64,000 bases of DNA from Gigantopelta aegis (GCF_016097555.1 NC_054701.1:28995935-29059934), one strand, 5' to 3'. Positions 12,440 through 24,076 are shown, counted from the stretch's first letter. The notes: generated from the letters alone by a model not told the origin. Translations and numbers: made by a program.

Positions 12440-12840
12440 AGTGCTCCTACTGGCAGTAGCTAGTGAGAATTTCCCTATTAGCTCAGTTGGTAGAGCACTG
12501 GATTCTCAAACTGAGAGTCTGTGGTTCGAATCCCCTCAGTGGAGGTTGATTTTTCTGTTACGTTTGGAGTCGACGTAGGGACTGGGTGTGTTCTGAACAC
12601 AAGAATACAATTATAACCCAGTCAGGACCCGTAACAGTTCAACTGCACGTGGCCCACAGCGCCGGACGTAGCTTCACTTGAGGAGGGAGTATGTAGTAGT
12701 GTTGGTATAAAGTGATCCTACTGTCAGTAGCTAGTGGGAATTTCCCTATTAGCTCAGTTGGTAGAGCACTGGACTCTCGTACTGAGAGTGTGTGGAGGTT
12801 GATTTTTCTGTTACATTTGGAGCTGACGTAGGAACTGATG
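12421..12840 (+). mobile_element. LTR-retrotransposon-like remnant with direct repeats and tRNA-like motif
   Basis: Two direct repeats of about 145 bp start at 12421 (TGTAGCAGTGTTGGTATAAAG) and 12690 (TGTAGTAGTGTTGGTATAAAG). Just before the second is a purine-rich run (GAGGAGGGAG), like a polypurine tract before a 3' LTR, and each repeat starts with TG and has a TATAAAG box. Each also carries ATTAGCTCAGTTGGTAGAGC, like a tRNA D-arm/A box. The first repeat has GGTTCGAATCC (B box); the second has lost it. The anticodon arm does not fold as a tRNA, so I do not call a tRNA gene. Between the repeats is a hairpin GACTGGGT...ACCCAGTC. Could instead be a tRNA-headed SINE pair. Confidence 0.5.
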
Positions 12841-14322
12841 GTTTGGATGGAGTGTTGACAGTGCAGGATTGACTTTCATCCCTCTGCAGAATGACGTCCT
12901 AACATGAGTATCCTTGACATTTGTGATCTTGAATTTTGTGAACATTTTAAAGGAATTCCACTTGGACATTATTGTGTATGCTGCAGTATTGACTTTTCTA
13001 TGAACTTGTGTCATTTGTGAGTTATATTTTGGTATTTTATGTCATCATATGATTAGTATTCATTTTAATGAGCTCTCAGATAAATAATATGGTTTATTTT
13101 TGCGCATAATCAAATATTTTGATACATTTGGACTATATTACTTGCACGTGCATAATTGTTTATTTTTGTATTTTTAATTTTCTTTTGTTCTTCTTTTGAT
13201 CATTGTCTTGCTTTTCTTATCTTATTTTTAAAAAACAATTGGGGTTTTTTTAGTTGTTTTTTTGTTCTTGTGTATGTTTACAATGCCAGCTATAATACTT
13301 TAACAAATGTTTAAATGATGTGTTCATCCGAGCGGATGTATTGAATGTTTACTAAGATAAAAGCAGTAAAAACTATGTAAGTTTAAACTTAAACTTAATT
13401 TAAACTTAAAGTTTAGGTTGTTAGATATACAGTCAACAACAGTCGGTTAGTGGTAGTATTAGTTGTTTAAGTGGTATTAGTTGCTGGTTGTTTTCTCTTT
13501 GGCCTTTCCATTCTGAAAAGTGTAAAATTTGGAATAACATGAATCATATTGTTTATTATTTATTGTAGTATTATACTATTTATTGTATATAAGAAGTAAC
13601 CAAGCGGCTTCTGCCCATATGACGTGATTATGTCTAGTGCTTTTGCTGTTGTTATTTTGGTCCATTTGTCTTTGGGTTTGTTTTTCGGGAGGGGTGGGGG
13701 TCTACAGACATAACTAAGTGTATGACCATATGATGGTCTGAGAGAATTCATTTCTGTGCTGCACTGCATTTTTATTCAAATTTATTCACACAATTCAGTC
13801 TGTGATATAAGGTATTTTGTATATTGTGACTGTTAATATTATTATATCAGTTACCCCTGTTCAGTATAATCATTTCTATGTACAAGATTTACTAAAATGA
13901 TGAATTATATACATCGCGATAATATAAATATTCCAGTAGTAGGTGCCTGTTCAGATTTTATTTTGCATATACCTACATTTGTCAAGATGACTTTTACTTG
14001 TAGAATGCAAGACTTTGTATTTTAGGAATCAGAACATGTGTTTTGGGGGCGTCTGCTAGAGCATGCACCGAATCCCTCTAGAAATGATGTAAACGTGTTC
14101 ATTACCAAGGGAGTTAAACTAGTAAAAATAACAGATTTGTGTCATTAATATACTTGATATCTGTCATTGTCATTGTAATTATGTTATTTTATTCAGTAGA
14201 TTGGTCTACGACTGGCGTATATACATGTATAAAGAAAAAATCTTTAAAAATGCATGTTAAATGCGTGGCCAGCATTTGCCATGATGAATTTTAAAAGTAA
14301 AATGCAGAAAATTACATTTCAG
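12841..14322 (+). other. AT-rich sequence between alternative last exons
   Basis: No gene or transposon end recognised. It contains GTTTAAACTTAA-type short palindromic runs near 13380-13415. Confidence 0.45.
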
Positions 14323-14633
14323 AACAAACTGTTCCGAGGGAACATTCTCCCGAACAGCTTATAAAATATGGTGCTTTGCCTCACCAAAGTGCTCTAGCTT
14401 CCGCCATATATGAAGTAGATCAATATTTGAAAAGACATCCCCATCCCCACCCTGTGCTTGGTGTCGCGTCTGCAGTGTTGCCCCACTCCAGTCTAGACAC
14501 CCACCACCCCCTGCATAAATCCCTACACATGCACCTACATAGGCATGTTTTAGTATACGTTATATTCGTAGGCCTTAATATATATATGAAATATCTCGGG
14601 CTTGTTGAATTTTATAATATATATTATATATAA
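14323..14633 (+). CDS. WD40-like gene, alternative terminal exon B (His/Pro-rich)
   Basis: Acceptor TTTCAG. With the phase-1 base from 11194 it reads EQTVPREHSPEQLIKYGALP, HQSALASAIYEVDQYLKRHP and a His/Pro-rich run, then a hydrophobic end to TAA. The visible exons with this one give 1011 nt, exactly 337 codons. AATAAA follows at 14685-14690. The first about 65 codons look coding; the last about 35 could be read-through of an unused donor, so the true end is uncertain. It is either the alternative to the exon at 12321 or the original last exon. Confidence 0.45.
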
Positions 14634-14684
14634 TTTAGTCTTGTTAAAATATATGTATCAACACTATTATTATATTACACATGC

Positions 14685-14690
14685 AATAAA
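14685..14690 (+). promoter_or_regulatory. Possible polyadenylation signal AATAAA
   Basis: AATAAA 52 nt after the stop of terminal exon B. Such hexamers are common in AT-rich DNA, so this is only weak support. Confidence 0.3.
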
Positions 14691-14922
14691 TGTTTTTGAA
14701 GTATGTTATACATTTCATGTACATGTATAAGGATTTTATGGTCTTACAATGCTCCTGTTATATTTTCAGATTAATTTATTACATATTTCATTTTATTGTT
14801 TATTTGCACTAGTTTGTTAAACCATTAATTAAATGTAAGACAACAAGCATATTTTATTGATATATAAGATTACATGCAGATATATGGGTATATTATTTTG
14901 TGTCTGATGTATGGTCACCTTC

Positions 14923-15430
14923 TTGGGCATTGGGTCGAAGAAGTGCTGGTCATATATCACTTGCATACCTAGTGTAAATATGTGTATGTTTTGCATGATA
15001 TGTAACAGTTTTGGAGCAATACGTTAAAGGAACAATGATGTATAATAAAAACTGTTCATATATGTCCAAATGGACGTAATATGTTAAATAAGTTGTTTCT
15101 TCTTGGGCACTTCTTGGGAAGTATTGCATTTTGTGCAGAATTGTTTTATCAACACTATACTTGTTTTATTATTATTGTGCAGAATAGGTCAACTTCTTGG
15201 ACATTGGGTCGAAGAAGTATTGACTATAATATAGTGTTTGTATTTAAACTCCTTAATTGGTTTATTGTTTTGTATTAGATGTACCAGCTTTTAGGCTTTG
15301 GATTGAAAAAGTTGGTAACGTAGCAATTGTATTCAATTTATATTGTTCTATGAATATACAGGTATATTATGTTAAGTAACATATGATATGTCTTATTCGG
15401 GGACATTCGGACGAAGTATTACTTTTCAAT
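14923..15430. repeat. Scattered hairpin repeats CTTCTTGG...TCGAAGAAG
   Basis: The unit CTTCTTGGGCATTGGGTC followed by GAAGAAG occurs at 14923 and again, with one change, at 15191. Diverged relatives lie near 15105, 15285 and 15398 (GGGGACATTCGGACGAAG). Each intact unit is a short inverted repeat (CTTCTT/AAGAAG) able to fold as a stem. No gene recognised in 14634-15538. Confidence 0.55.
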
Positions 15431-15538
15431 AGAACCTTTCATCATCTTTTTGAGCCATGATGGGACCTTAGTAATGAGAGCTGCGGGTGGGGGCATGCTG
15501 TCCAACTTTCCAGAATGTTCAAGCTGTAAACCATGAGT

Positions 15539-15748
15539 GGCGTTTGTTCTGAACCCCACCTAAGACCATTCTTTACTCATCACAAAGATTGGAGTATAAA
15601 CATACGTTTTGTATACTCTGTGTTACATATTTACATGTCATGTAACTAATTCTTGTCGTTTTGAATAAACGGCCTTTTCATTTACAATCCTCCTGTTTTG
15701 TTTATTATTGGTCTTACAAGCTTACTTTCTTTAGGATCCTGTATAAAT
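15539..15748 (+). repeat. LTR-end-like direct repeat, copy 1
   Basis: Begins GCGTTTGTTCTGAACCCC, includes AATAAA (15664-15669) and ends near AGGATCCTGTATAAA. It recurs at 16196. The polyadenylation-like signal in a directly repeated block suggests a retroelement terminus, but no coding part is present between the copies. Confidence 0.65.
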
Positions 15749-16195
15749 GTAAATTAAAACTTGTTTTAATGCCTTTTATATAGATACGATTTTGTTACAA
15801 TTTAATTAATTTGGCTAGAAGGGAACTATTTCCACAAAAGAATGTTTTTGGTTATTGCGCAAGGGGACATGGGGGTTGTAAAGTGAAACGTCCCTAAGGC
15901 GCATTAATCCCGCTGGTACCATTCTGTAGAAAAGCCAAGCTACATGAGGTACGTGGTTATTTATCAAACCATTCTTATTTTTGACCCACCACCTTCCCTC
16001 ACTTCACAACCGTTAACTTATTGGCAGTTTATACGATGTAAGTGTGTGATGTACATGTACAGTGATAGTAATTTATGCCTTGTTTTAAAACATGTTAATC
16101 TATGTATGAATGTAACTATGTGTATGCATTACAGTTTTAACCATGTTATATCATGTCTGAAAGTAATAATATGTATATATAATTTAGTTGTGGGT

Positions 16196-16469
16196 AGGCG
16201 TTTGTTCTGAACCCCGCCTAAGACCATTCTTTACTCATCACAAAGATTGGAGTATAAACATACGTTTGTTCTGAACCCCGCCTAAGACCATTCTTTACTC
16301 ATCACAAAGATTGGAGGATAAACATACGTTTTGTATATTCTATGTTACATATTTACATGTCATGTAACTAACTCTGTCGTTTTGAATAAATAGCCTTTTC
16401 ATTTACAATCCGCCTGTTTTGTTTATCATTGGTCTTACAAGCTTGCTCTCTTTAGGATCCTGTATAAAA
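16196..16469 (+). repeat. LTR-end-like direct repeat, copy 2, with internal 62-bp tandem duplication
   Basis: Same sequence as 15539-15748, but the first about 62 bp (GTTTGTTCTGAACCCCGCC to AAACATACG) is present twice in tandem. It also has the AATAAA in the same relative place. Confidence 0.7.
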
Positions 16470-16775
16470 GATATTTTGTTTTAATGTATTGTGTATTTCT
16501 CTTTCTTCATTACTTTAAATTGAGCGCAGATTTGCACAGGACAAATGCTAACGCTTGAGGACTATTTGACAATTTGACCAGAACTGGCAATTTTGTTTAA
16601 CTTGAATCCCTGGTCATGCAAGCTAAATAGGTATATCAATAAGGAACTAGCAGTCAACAGCTGATACGGATACCACGAGTATATGTGTGTACGCGCATGC
16701 ATGCGACTGTGTACCGTGTGTCTATGTATACATGTATGTATGTACGTACACACTCGCACACACGCACTCACTCAT

Positions 16776-16843
16776 TCTGTCTCTCTCTCTCTCTCTCTCT
16801 CTGTATCTCTCTCTCTCTCTCTCTCTCTCTGTATCTCTCTCTC

Positions 16844-16882
<39 letters not shown>

Positions 16883-16889
16883 TTCTCTT

Positions 16890-16962
<73 letters not shown>
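16776..16962. repeat. Imperfect (CT)n microsatellite, about 187 bp
   Basis: CT repeats broken by CTGTAT and CTATTT interruptions, ending in CA repeats. All long Ser-Leu or Glu-Arg frames here come from the repeat and are not genes. Confidence 0.95.
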
Positions 16963-16970
<8 letters not shown>

Positions 16971-17052
16971 TAGTTTTCTACGTTTATGGACAAATGCATG
17001 TCTTATTTTTCTGTCTTACATTTTCTATGGCCATTTTGGTCACTGAACACAG

Positions 17053-17254
17053 AAGCATAGTTTGGAGAGAAACAAAAAATATGTTCGCTGACCATGACGA
17101 CTATCAACAAGTTTACAAATATCAACCAACAATGAAAACTGGTGACTACCAAATCGGCAGAATGCTTTTTGTATGCAATGCACCAGAAAAAGGCTTTCAA
17201 GCAACTAGGAAAGGCAGTGCAAATGGAATTATGGCTAAGGAAATTGGTATTTGA
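17053..17254 (+). CDS. Possible terminal exon, unknown protein
   Basis: After a GAACACAG acceptor the frame is open for 67 codons with ordinary composition (SIVWRETKNMFADHDDYQQV, later TGDYQIGRMLFVCNAPEKGF) to a TGA, and AATAAA follows closely at 17259. It needs two bases from a previous exon. I do not recognise the protein, and no upstream partner is identified, so it may be a transposon relic or a chance frame. Confidence 0.25.
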
Positions 17255-17289
17255 TTGGATAATAAAAACCTTTATCCCAAGACAGAAAG

Positions 17290-17440
17290 TTAATGTTTGT
17301 TTTGTTTAACGACCCCACTAGAGCACATTGATTTATTATTCATCGGCTATTGGATGTCAAACATATGGTAATTTTGACATACAGTTTTAGAAAGAAAGAA
17401 ATGTTTTATTTAACGACGCACTCAACACATTGGATGCCCG
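17290..17440 (-). mobile_element. Two SINE 3'-end fragments
   Basis: GTTTGTTTTGTTTAACGACC and CACTAGAGCACATTGATTTA match the 3' tail of the GTAGCCCAGTGG-headed SINEs. A second tail (AGAAATGTTTTATTTAACGA) starts near 17395. Both heads are missing. Confidence 0.75.
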
Positions 17441-20400
17441 TCACGTGTCTCAAAATAATACGTCACACCTCTGCTCTCCAAATAGCCGTTATTTTTCTCC
17501 GAATTATGGACCGTTGACATAATTCAATTAGTTTTACAAAATATCAGTAATAAGTGAGTTATGATGATTGTGTAGATGGTTAAATAAAGTACTTTTAGCG
17601 ACAAATTAAATGTATATACTTTCAGATAATATTTTGTTAGGTCAATAATCAGGTCTATCATCCGTAATATTTTTAAAGGGGGTCGCGGGACCCCTGTAAC
17701 CCCTTCCCCCTTGATCCGTATCTCTCTTCTTTTTTCTTTTCTTTTTTAAAGCTCTATATTGAATTCTGGTGAAGAGGTAATTTTGATATTTCACTACTAC
17801 TTGGATATTTGCCACTTCAGGCCCATATGTCAAATATTGATAAAATATCAACAGATTCAAAATTGTAGGCCTACGTAAAAAAAAAAAAATGAGTGACATA
17901 ATTCTAAAAAGTGCAATTTTAGTTTGTTGGAGGAAAATGAGCAGAGTTCCAAAAGGGGGCGAGATATCCAGGGGATTTTGGGGCATACTCTCCGCAAATT
18001 TTGAAATAAAAATGCTCAGAGACGCTCTTTTCTTTTAGGGCAATTTAGTGTTGTATATTGTGGGTGATGCATTTAACAACGCACCCCCACCTCGATCCGC
18101 CAATGGTATTAAGTACAGATGACGTAAGAACTTTATTAATTCTAAAACCGCAAGCTCCACTTCTAAAAAGCAAGACAGTATTGCAGTCACTTTTATTTAT
18201 GGCAAAATACAAAAACAAAAAAAGAAGAAACAAATCAAGCTAGGTTTATACCAAGAAGTATTTTTAATGTATAGGCCTACTATATACTTTATTAAAATAC
18301 CCTTTATTTTATTTTAATATTTGCGTTAAACTAGCCTCGTGTTTAGGGGTGAAGACAATCAATGTCTCCCATTGGGAACAAAATGTTTATATGCCATAAT
18401 ACTTATTATTAGGTCCACATTAGCCCTAGTACGTTCGAGAACTAGATGGACGTTTGGACATATTCCCGTCTAGCTCTCGAGTTCTTGGGCTAGGTCCATA
18501 TTTCCCCCACATGTATACATTATAAAGTTTGCTATTGGCGGTATTTTTATCTTTGTGCTGCAATAATGCATAATTACGAAAGACGCATGAATAATATAAA
18601 AATTTCGAGGGTAGGTTTTGAAAAGACGCGAATCCGCTTGCGTATTTTTGACGTATTCAAGTGACTAGGCCTACTGTACGAATACGCCACAAATATGCTT
18701 ACGTATTTCGTCCTAATACGCTACGAATACACAGCTGCGTTTTAGCGTAAACATACAACACAGAATTCATGACCTAAATACGCTCACAAGCATTGCGTAT
18801 TCATAGCAGAAACATAATGTATTACCGATTGTGTTTTTGTGTTATTTCAGTGTTTTTTTCAAATTACACCATACACAATTGTTTTACATATATAGTTTAT
18901 GTTATTGGTATACATGTAGGCCTATATTAGTGAAATAAATCAACACTCTTTGAAATCTGTTTTGTGAATCGGGATGGTTGGACACATTGGATGACGGTCT
19001 GGATTAGATGTTAGAGCTGTGTAACGTGTGTTGATGTGGCTTGAAAACTTACGAAACTTCAAAATACGTCCGCAGTATTCTTTCTGTTCTAATGTTGTTT
19101 TTTATGTACCCAACTTTGTTTTTCGAAAATATTTCACTAAAGTTTTGTAGATATTTCCATTTGAACATTAAGTGACTTGATGCTTCTAAACTGAACATTT
19201 GAATAACTGACTTCGATAGTATTTGTCGTTGTCACGGTGTTTGACTTTTCATCTTTATTCGTGTCTTCTTGAACTGGCTTCCACGACGTCCGCGTCTGGG
19301 GCAGACTTTATCACGGTTTTTGTTACTTTTCTTTTACCATAATTCTGCTTGTTTGCGACACATTATGTGCTATAACCATTTTTGTTTATAATTCACAATG
19401 GAATGTTTTATATGTATGTGTAACCCTTTCCCTTACGCTTCGTTGGGTAAAAGGATTAGTTCCTTACTTTACGGGTTTTTATATAAACCATAGTTGAGTT
19501 TTTTTTAAACCTATTTTGTCTGCCTTGTAGACACCTTAAATGACATTACTTAATTTTATGTTTATGTTTACACAGATGCGTTTTATTGACAGCTTTCTAA
19601 TGCACCTAATAAAACAATTATCGGGTTAGCGAGTAGAAAGTTATAGGAGATTTAGTGATGTTAACTAACACAAAATGGCAACATCTCGATTCAAAAGAAA
19701 CACTTTAATCACCGGTGACCATTTTCTACTGCATTGAATTAAACTACCTCAGATTTCTGTTTTAGAAGTATTTATTTTGCACTTCTTTTTTTCTTTTTTT
19801 CTTTTTTTTATGTGTTACTGTAAATTTAAACAAACATCTCCACTTCTAGAAAACGTTTCGAATTTAGTTTGGGATCACCGTTGATAACATGTATGTTTTA
19901 TTATTAATTTTGGATTAATTTACAACCATGTTACGGTACTGACAAAATGAGCCGGTGACCTAGTTTCGACTGGGAAATTATTATTTTTTTGTTTGAAGAA
20001 AAGTGTGCTGCTAACACTGACATATGATTCCCTGGTGTTTATTCTATCAAGTCGTCCATTAATTTAAACAAATATAGGGGCCTAATGACCTTTTATTTTT
20101 GAAAGTAAAAGCTTGAATTTCGGATTTTATCTGATAATGACCCACCCATGTTAATTTATAAATGTTTGATTAATATAACATTGAGCAAAATATTTAGTTA
20201 TGTATTTTGTACCAGGTTTAAATGCACCATGTTTATAACAAGAAAATAACAAGTAAGTATAATGTGAATTCATGACGAGCAACAGTTCAAAACAGCACGT
20301 TAAGTTATGTATTATTATATATGCTCTTACGTCGGACACTATTGTTAATTATGTAATGTACATCAATGGGATTATAGATTATCTATATAATAATACATAA

Positions 20401-20469
20401 CGTTTGGAATAACAACTTCTTCTCTTTTTTAATAATATATTATATTCAGGTATTTCATAGATTAAATGA
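17441..20469. other. Gene-poor stretch
   Basis: No exon with convincing splice sites and no complete transposon recognised. It includes a dense cluster of CGTATT/AATACG motifs at 18610-18830 and homopolymer runs. Confidence 0.5.
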
Positions 20470-20518
20470 TTTTACGTTTTGGCCAAAAATGGGTACGTTT
20501 TGGTAAGGTACATATATA

Positions 20519-21807
20519 CTCTTCAAAAAAAGAAACGCAAAAGGGTACAAATGGGTTATAACTCCGATTTTATGTTTCCTACCGGTTCATGCTTTGTGAA
20601 TATAAGGTCATTGCATGTCCCAAACACATTCCCACGGTTACATTCGATAAAACGCAGCTACTGTACAATAAAGTTCCAAAATGTGAATATTCGCAAAAAC
20701 GCAGCCACCTGCAAACCATGTCACCACTGCACGTGCGCTGTCTGCACGTGCAACATGAACACCGACAGTATAAAAGTGCAGGGTGTTCGCTTGCCTGGCC
20801 TCTGTATCTGGCCGACAGTTGACAATCCAGGACATGCCACGTCTCAGTGAACCGCAGAGAAACAATGCCATCGGCCGACTAGACGCAGGCGAATCCAAAA
20901 CGGCCGTTGCCAGGGCATTCCATGTGTCCCCAAGCACCATCTCCAGACTGTGGGACCGTTACCAGCAACATGCCAGACGTCCAGTTCGAGGTGTCATCTT
21001 AACACCACAACACCGTCGACTCCGACTGCAGTGGTGCCAGATTCATCGACAATGGCCTCAACTGCGATGGAGACAGGTGTGGTTCAGTGACGAGTCCCGA
21101 TTTCTGCTCCGACGTCATGATGGAAGATGTCGCGTGTATAGGCGTCGTGGTGAACGTTATGCGGCAAACTGCGTGCAGGAAGTGGACAGATTCGGCGGGG
21201 GTAGTGTCATGGTGTGGGCAGCCATCTCACACACTGGCAGAACTGACCTGGTCCACGTGCACAGGGCTACATTGACCAGATCCTCCGGCCACACATCGTT
21301 CCAGTTATGGCCAACGCCAACGCAGTGTTCCAACATGACAACGCCAGGCCTCACACAGCACGTCTCACAACGGCTTTCCTACAGAACAACAACATTAATG
21401 TCCTTCCTTGGCCATCGATATCACCGGATTTGAACCCAATTGAGCATCTATGGGACGAGTTGGACCGACGCCTCCGACAGCGACAACCACAGCCCCAGAC
21501 CCTGCCCGAGCTGGCAGCAGCCTTGCAGGCCGAGTGGGCCACCATCCCCCGGAACGTCATCCGTACTCTGGTTGCTTCAATGGGCAGGCGGTGCCAGGCA
21601 GTTGTCAACACACGCGGAGGCCACACCCGGTATTGACTCCAGATGACCTTGACCTTGGTGGTGTGTCCTATCACTTACTCACAATGGACTAGAGTGAATT
21701 GTGAACAATCCTGCAACATTTGGTAATTATCGGACTCACCATTCAATAATTAAATCAATTCTCCAAATGTTACGACAATGTGGTTTTGCGTTTCTTCTTT
21801 TGAAGAG
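20519..21807 (+). mobile_element. Tc1-like DNA transposon, 1.29 kb, complete ends
   Basis: Bounded by inverted repeats CTCTTCAAAAAAAGAAACGC and its mirror ending CTTTTGAAGAG, with TA duplications at 20517-20518 and 21808-21809. It carries a damaged transposase. It is shorter than the usual 1.6 kb because the transposase has an internal deletion. Its ends resemble those of the foldback at 34798 and the element at 63673. Confidence 0.93.
20834..21636 (+). pseudogene. Tc1-like DD34E transposase, deleted and frameshifted
   Basis: Cut-and-paste transposase. It starts MPRLSEPQRNNAIGRLDAGE with a helix-turn-helix (STISRLWDRYQQ), then jumps directly to RRPVRGVILTPQHRRLRLQW. The linker and second helix-turn-helix that Tc1 proteins normally have here, about 75 residues, are missing. 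Catalytic Asp in FSDESRF and GGGSVMVW follow. A frameshift near 21260-21300 moves the rest to another frame, which has the second Asp (HDNARPHTA) and Glu (NPIEHLWDE) 34 residues apart, ending RGGHTRY and TGA. It is non-functional as it stands, but the ends could be moved by a related enzyme. Confidence 0.93.
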
Positions 21808-22140
21808 TATATATATTGGTTTATGTACGTTTTGTGTAGGCACACGTGTTTTGTTTAGGTACGGGTTTGTTTTGTGGGGGTGGGGGGAGTTCAAAACCTG
21901 TTGAATTATAAATTATTTGGGGGTATTTTAGTGTACGTTTTGACCAAAATATGTATACGTTTTGGTAGGTACGTTTTGGCATGTACGTACGTACGTTTAG
22001 ACTAAAAAGTGGACCTGTAGGATTTGACCAAACTATGTGTATTTTTAGGTACGTTTAACATGGGTATGTTTTGGCATGGGTACGTTTTGGCATGAAGGTA
22101 CTTTTTGACCAAAAAGTGGAGCCGTACGATTTTATCTCAA

Positions 22141-22490
22141 TTGGGTACATTTCGGATTGTATTAATTTTGACCAGCTCGTTCACAGAAAAGAAAAAAGGT
22201 GGGATATAAACAAGAAAGAATAGAGGGAGAGGTAATAATAGAGTTATGTCCCTTACATCATCGTATCAAGTGTTTGGGTTTGCATTTTTGGGATAATGGT
22301 AGGTTTAATGTTATGTTGTTGATTTTATCCCCCATTAGGTTGTTAAAAATATAGCTAGGACTGTTAAACAGTTTCTATGGATGTCTTCATTAAAGTAGTC
22401 AATTTGTGGTCTGAACCGTTAACACTCAACTGCCTTCAGTCTCAAACTGATAGTGACATTCACATTGAGTCTTGACTCACAGCCACATGT
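22141..22490. other. No recognised gene
   Basis: Between the minisatellite and the AGGGCTC element. No exon or transposon end seen. Confidence 0.45.
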
Positions 22491-23402
22491 AGGGCTCGCG
22501 CTGTCGGTAGCCAAATTAGCCATTGGCTAATTTTTACAAAAAATGGCTAATAAAATTTGCTAGTGGCTAAAATTTTGGCTAAGCCATTTTCTGTCTTCTG
22601 GTGTGAACAAACCGTTACATAATCTATCCGACACCTCAAACATTCAATTAGCGTAATAGCGAGACTGTGAGGTGACATTTAATAAGTTAGCTGGATTTTA
22701 AAAAGACTGTAAATATTAATTTTATTAAAGGATTTGTTGTTGGGGTTTTTTTTTTTTTATAAATGGAGTATACTGTGGTGAAGTCGGCATTCTTAGCCGA
22801 GGTATTTTATAAGCAGAAATCACAACAAGCATTTAACACGACGCTGAAATCAACAGCAACAACATGGCACAAATTATGAAATCGTTTGGGGTGGGGAATT
22901 GATGGGTCACTTAAAGAAAACCTAACTTATTTAAACTAACATAAAGATTGCTATTTAAAGAAATAATGAGTTCTATATATAAAAAAAGCTCTCAAATTTT
23001 TATTTGAGGAAAAAACAAGAAAGAAAAAACAACACCATTCATAAACATCGCCCACCCCCATATCTCTGTATGTTTGTTAATTTAATGTCATAGGCCATAG
23101 AAGTGGGGGTGGGTGTATGGGGGTACTGGCTTCAAACTCTGAAGATATTGTTTAACCCCATCCCCGCTGAAAACTCTCAAAGTAATATATTAACAGCCCC
23201 TACCCCCATTGAGGTTTTGTTATTCCTATTTATTCCAGTTTGTACACAATTAGCTGAAAAAGATACATTTTCATATTCATATATAAATACTCTATACAGT
23301 ACTGCGTAAAACAAATTTGGCTAAAGCATTTTCAATATGGCTAATAAAAATTCCGTTTGGCTAATATTTTGGCTACAGGTATTTTTGATCCAGGTGAGCC
23401 CT
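22491..23402. mobile_element. AGGGCTC-ended non-autonomous DNA element with GGCTAA repeats
   Basis: Begins AGGGCTCGCGCTG and ends GGTGAGCCCT, giving a short terminal inverted repeat. Just inside each end are clusters of TTGGCTAA/TTAGCCA motifs. No transposase frame inside. Short relatives with the same ends are at 37295 and 47278. No clean target duplication was found. Confidence 0.55.
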
Positions 23403-24068
23403 GATACACGTAACTAGACAAGATTGTGGCTGTATAAAATGTTTACTTTACTAACATGCATTATTTTATAAGCTTATTATTATTCAGTGTGTGTTTTTGT
23501 TGTTTTTTATTTCAGTTTATCCTGCCAAGCACAGGCAAGGTCGCTGACACTTTTTTCTTCCATGTTCAGTCTTTTCCACTTACTTATTTCCTGGGATGAT
23601 ATTAAAGTAACAGTTAATAAATCTACTAAATAAGACCTGCATGTCTATATTTTCTGTCTTTGGACCGTTGTTTACCTTCTGCCGGTTGACGCTGGGTGAA
23701 ATCGCCATACATTATGTAACAAGACGGGATTGTGCAGTTTAAAATGTTTATATTACTAATAAAATTTATAAATTTATTATCACTCAGTGCATGTTTATTG
23801 GTTATGTTTTTGGTAATATTGTTTTAATAACATCCTTTTATTATTTGCTGTTTTTGTTTTGGGTTGTTGTTTTGTTAATTATAGCTATAGCCTACAATTC
23901 GGGCAAGATTACCATGTTTTTCTTTATCTTTTACAATTATTACATGAGAAGGTATTAATGTAACAAGTGAATATTAAATATCACCTGACTGTCTACATTT
24001 TGTTCTCATCTAGTTAGATGTATGAAGTTCGGTGACTTCACCCAACAGTAAATGAGATTTTTGGTCAT
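23403..24068. other. No recognised gene
   Basis: AT-rich. Two segments near 23420-23520 and 23690-23790 resemble each other (ATACACGTAACTAGACAAGA, TACATTATGTAACAAGACGG), suggesting an old duplication. Confidence 0.4.
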
Positions 24069-24076
24069 CTCCTTAT

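Larger units (their letters stand above)
20470..22140. repeat. TACGTTTTGG minisatellite, split by a Tc1-like transposon
   Basis: Copies of GGTACGTTTTGG and close variants (GTACGTTTTGGCATG, ACGTTTTGACCAAAA) occur at 20470-20510 and again from 21820 to 22140. The Tc1-like element at 20519-21807 lies between, so it probably inserted into the array. Confidence 0.65.

Noticed and set aside
12475..12548. tRNA gene candidate
   Set aside because: A and B box words are present, but the anticodon arm and acceptor stem do not pair, and the second repeat copy lacks the B box. Treated as a tRNA-like part of a repeat.
16683..16999. Several overlapping Ser-Leu and Glu-Arg frames
   Set aside because: Produced by the imperfect CT repeat in all frames; only the sequence after the repeat (17053 on) has ordinary composition.
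20589..20940. Frames before the Tc1 transposase start
   Set aside because: They lie in the element's 5' region and in other frames of the transposase; no independent motifs.
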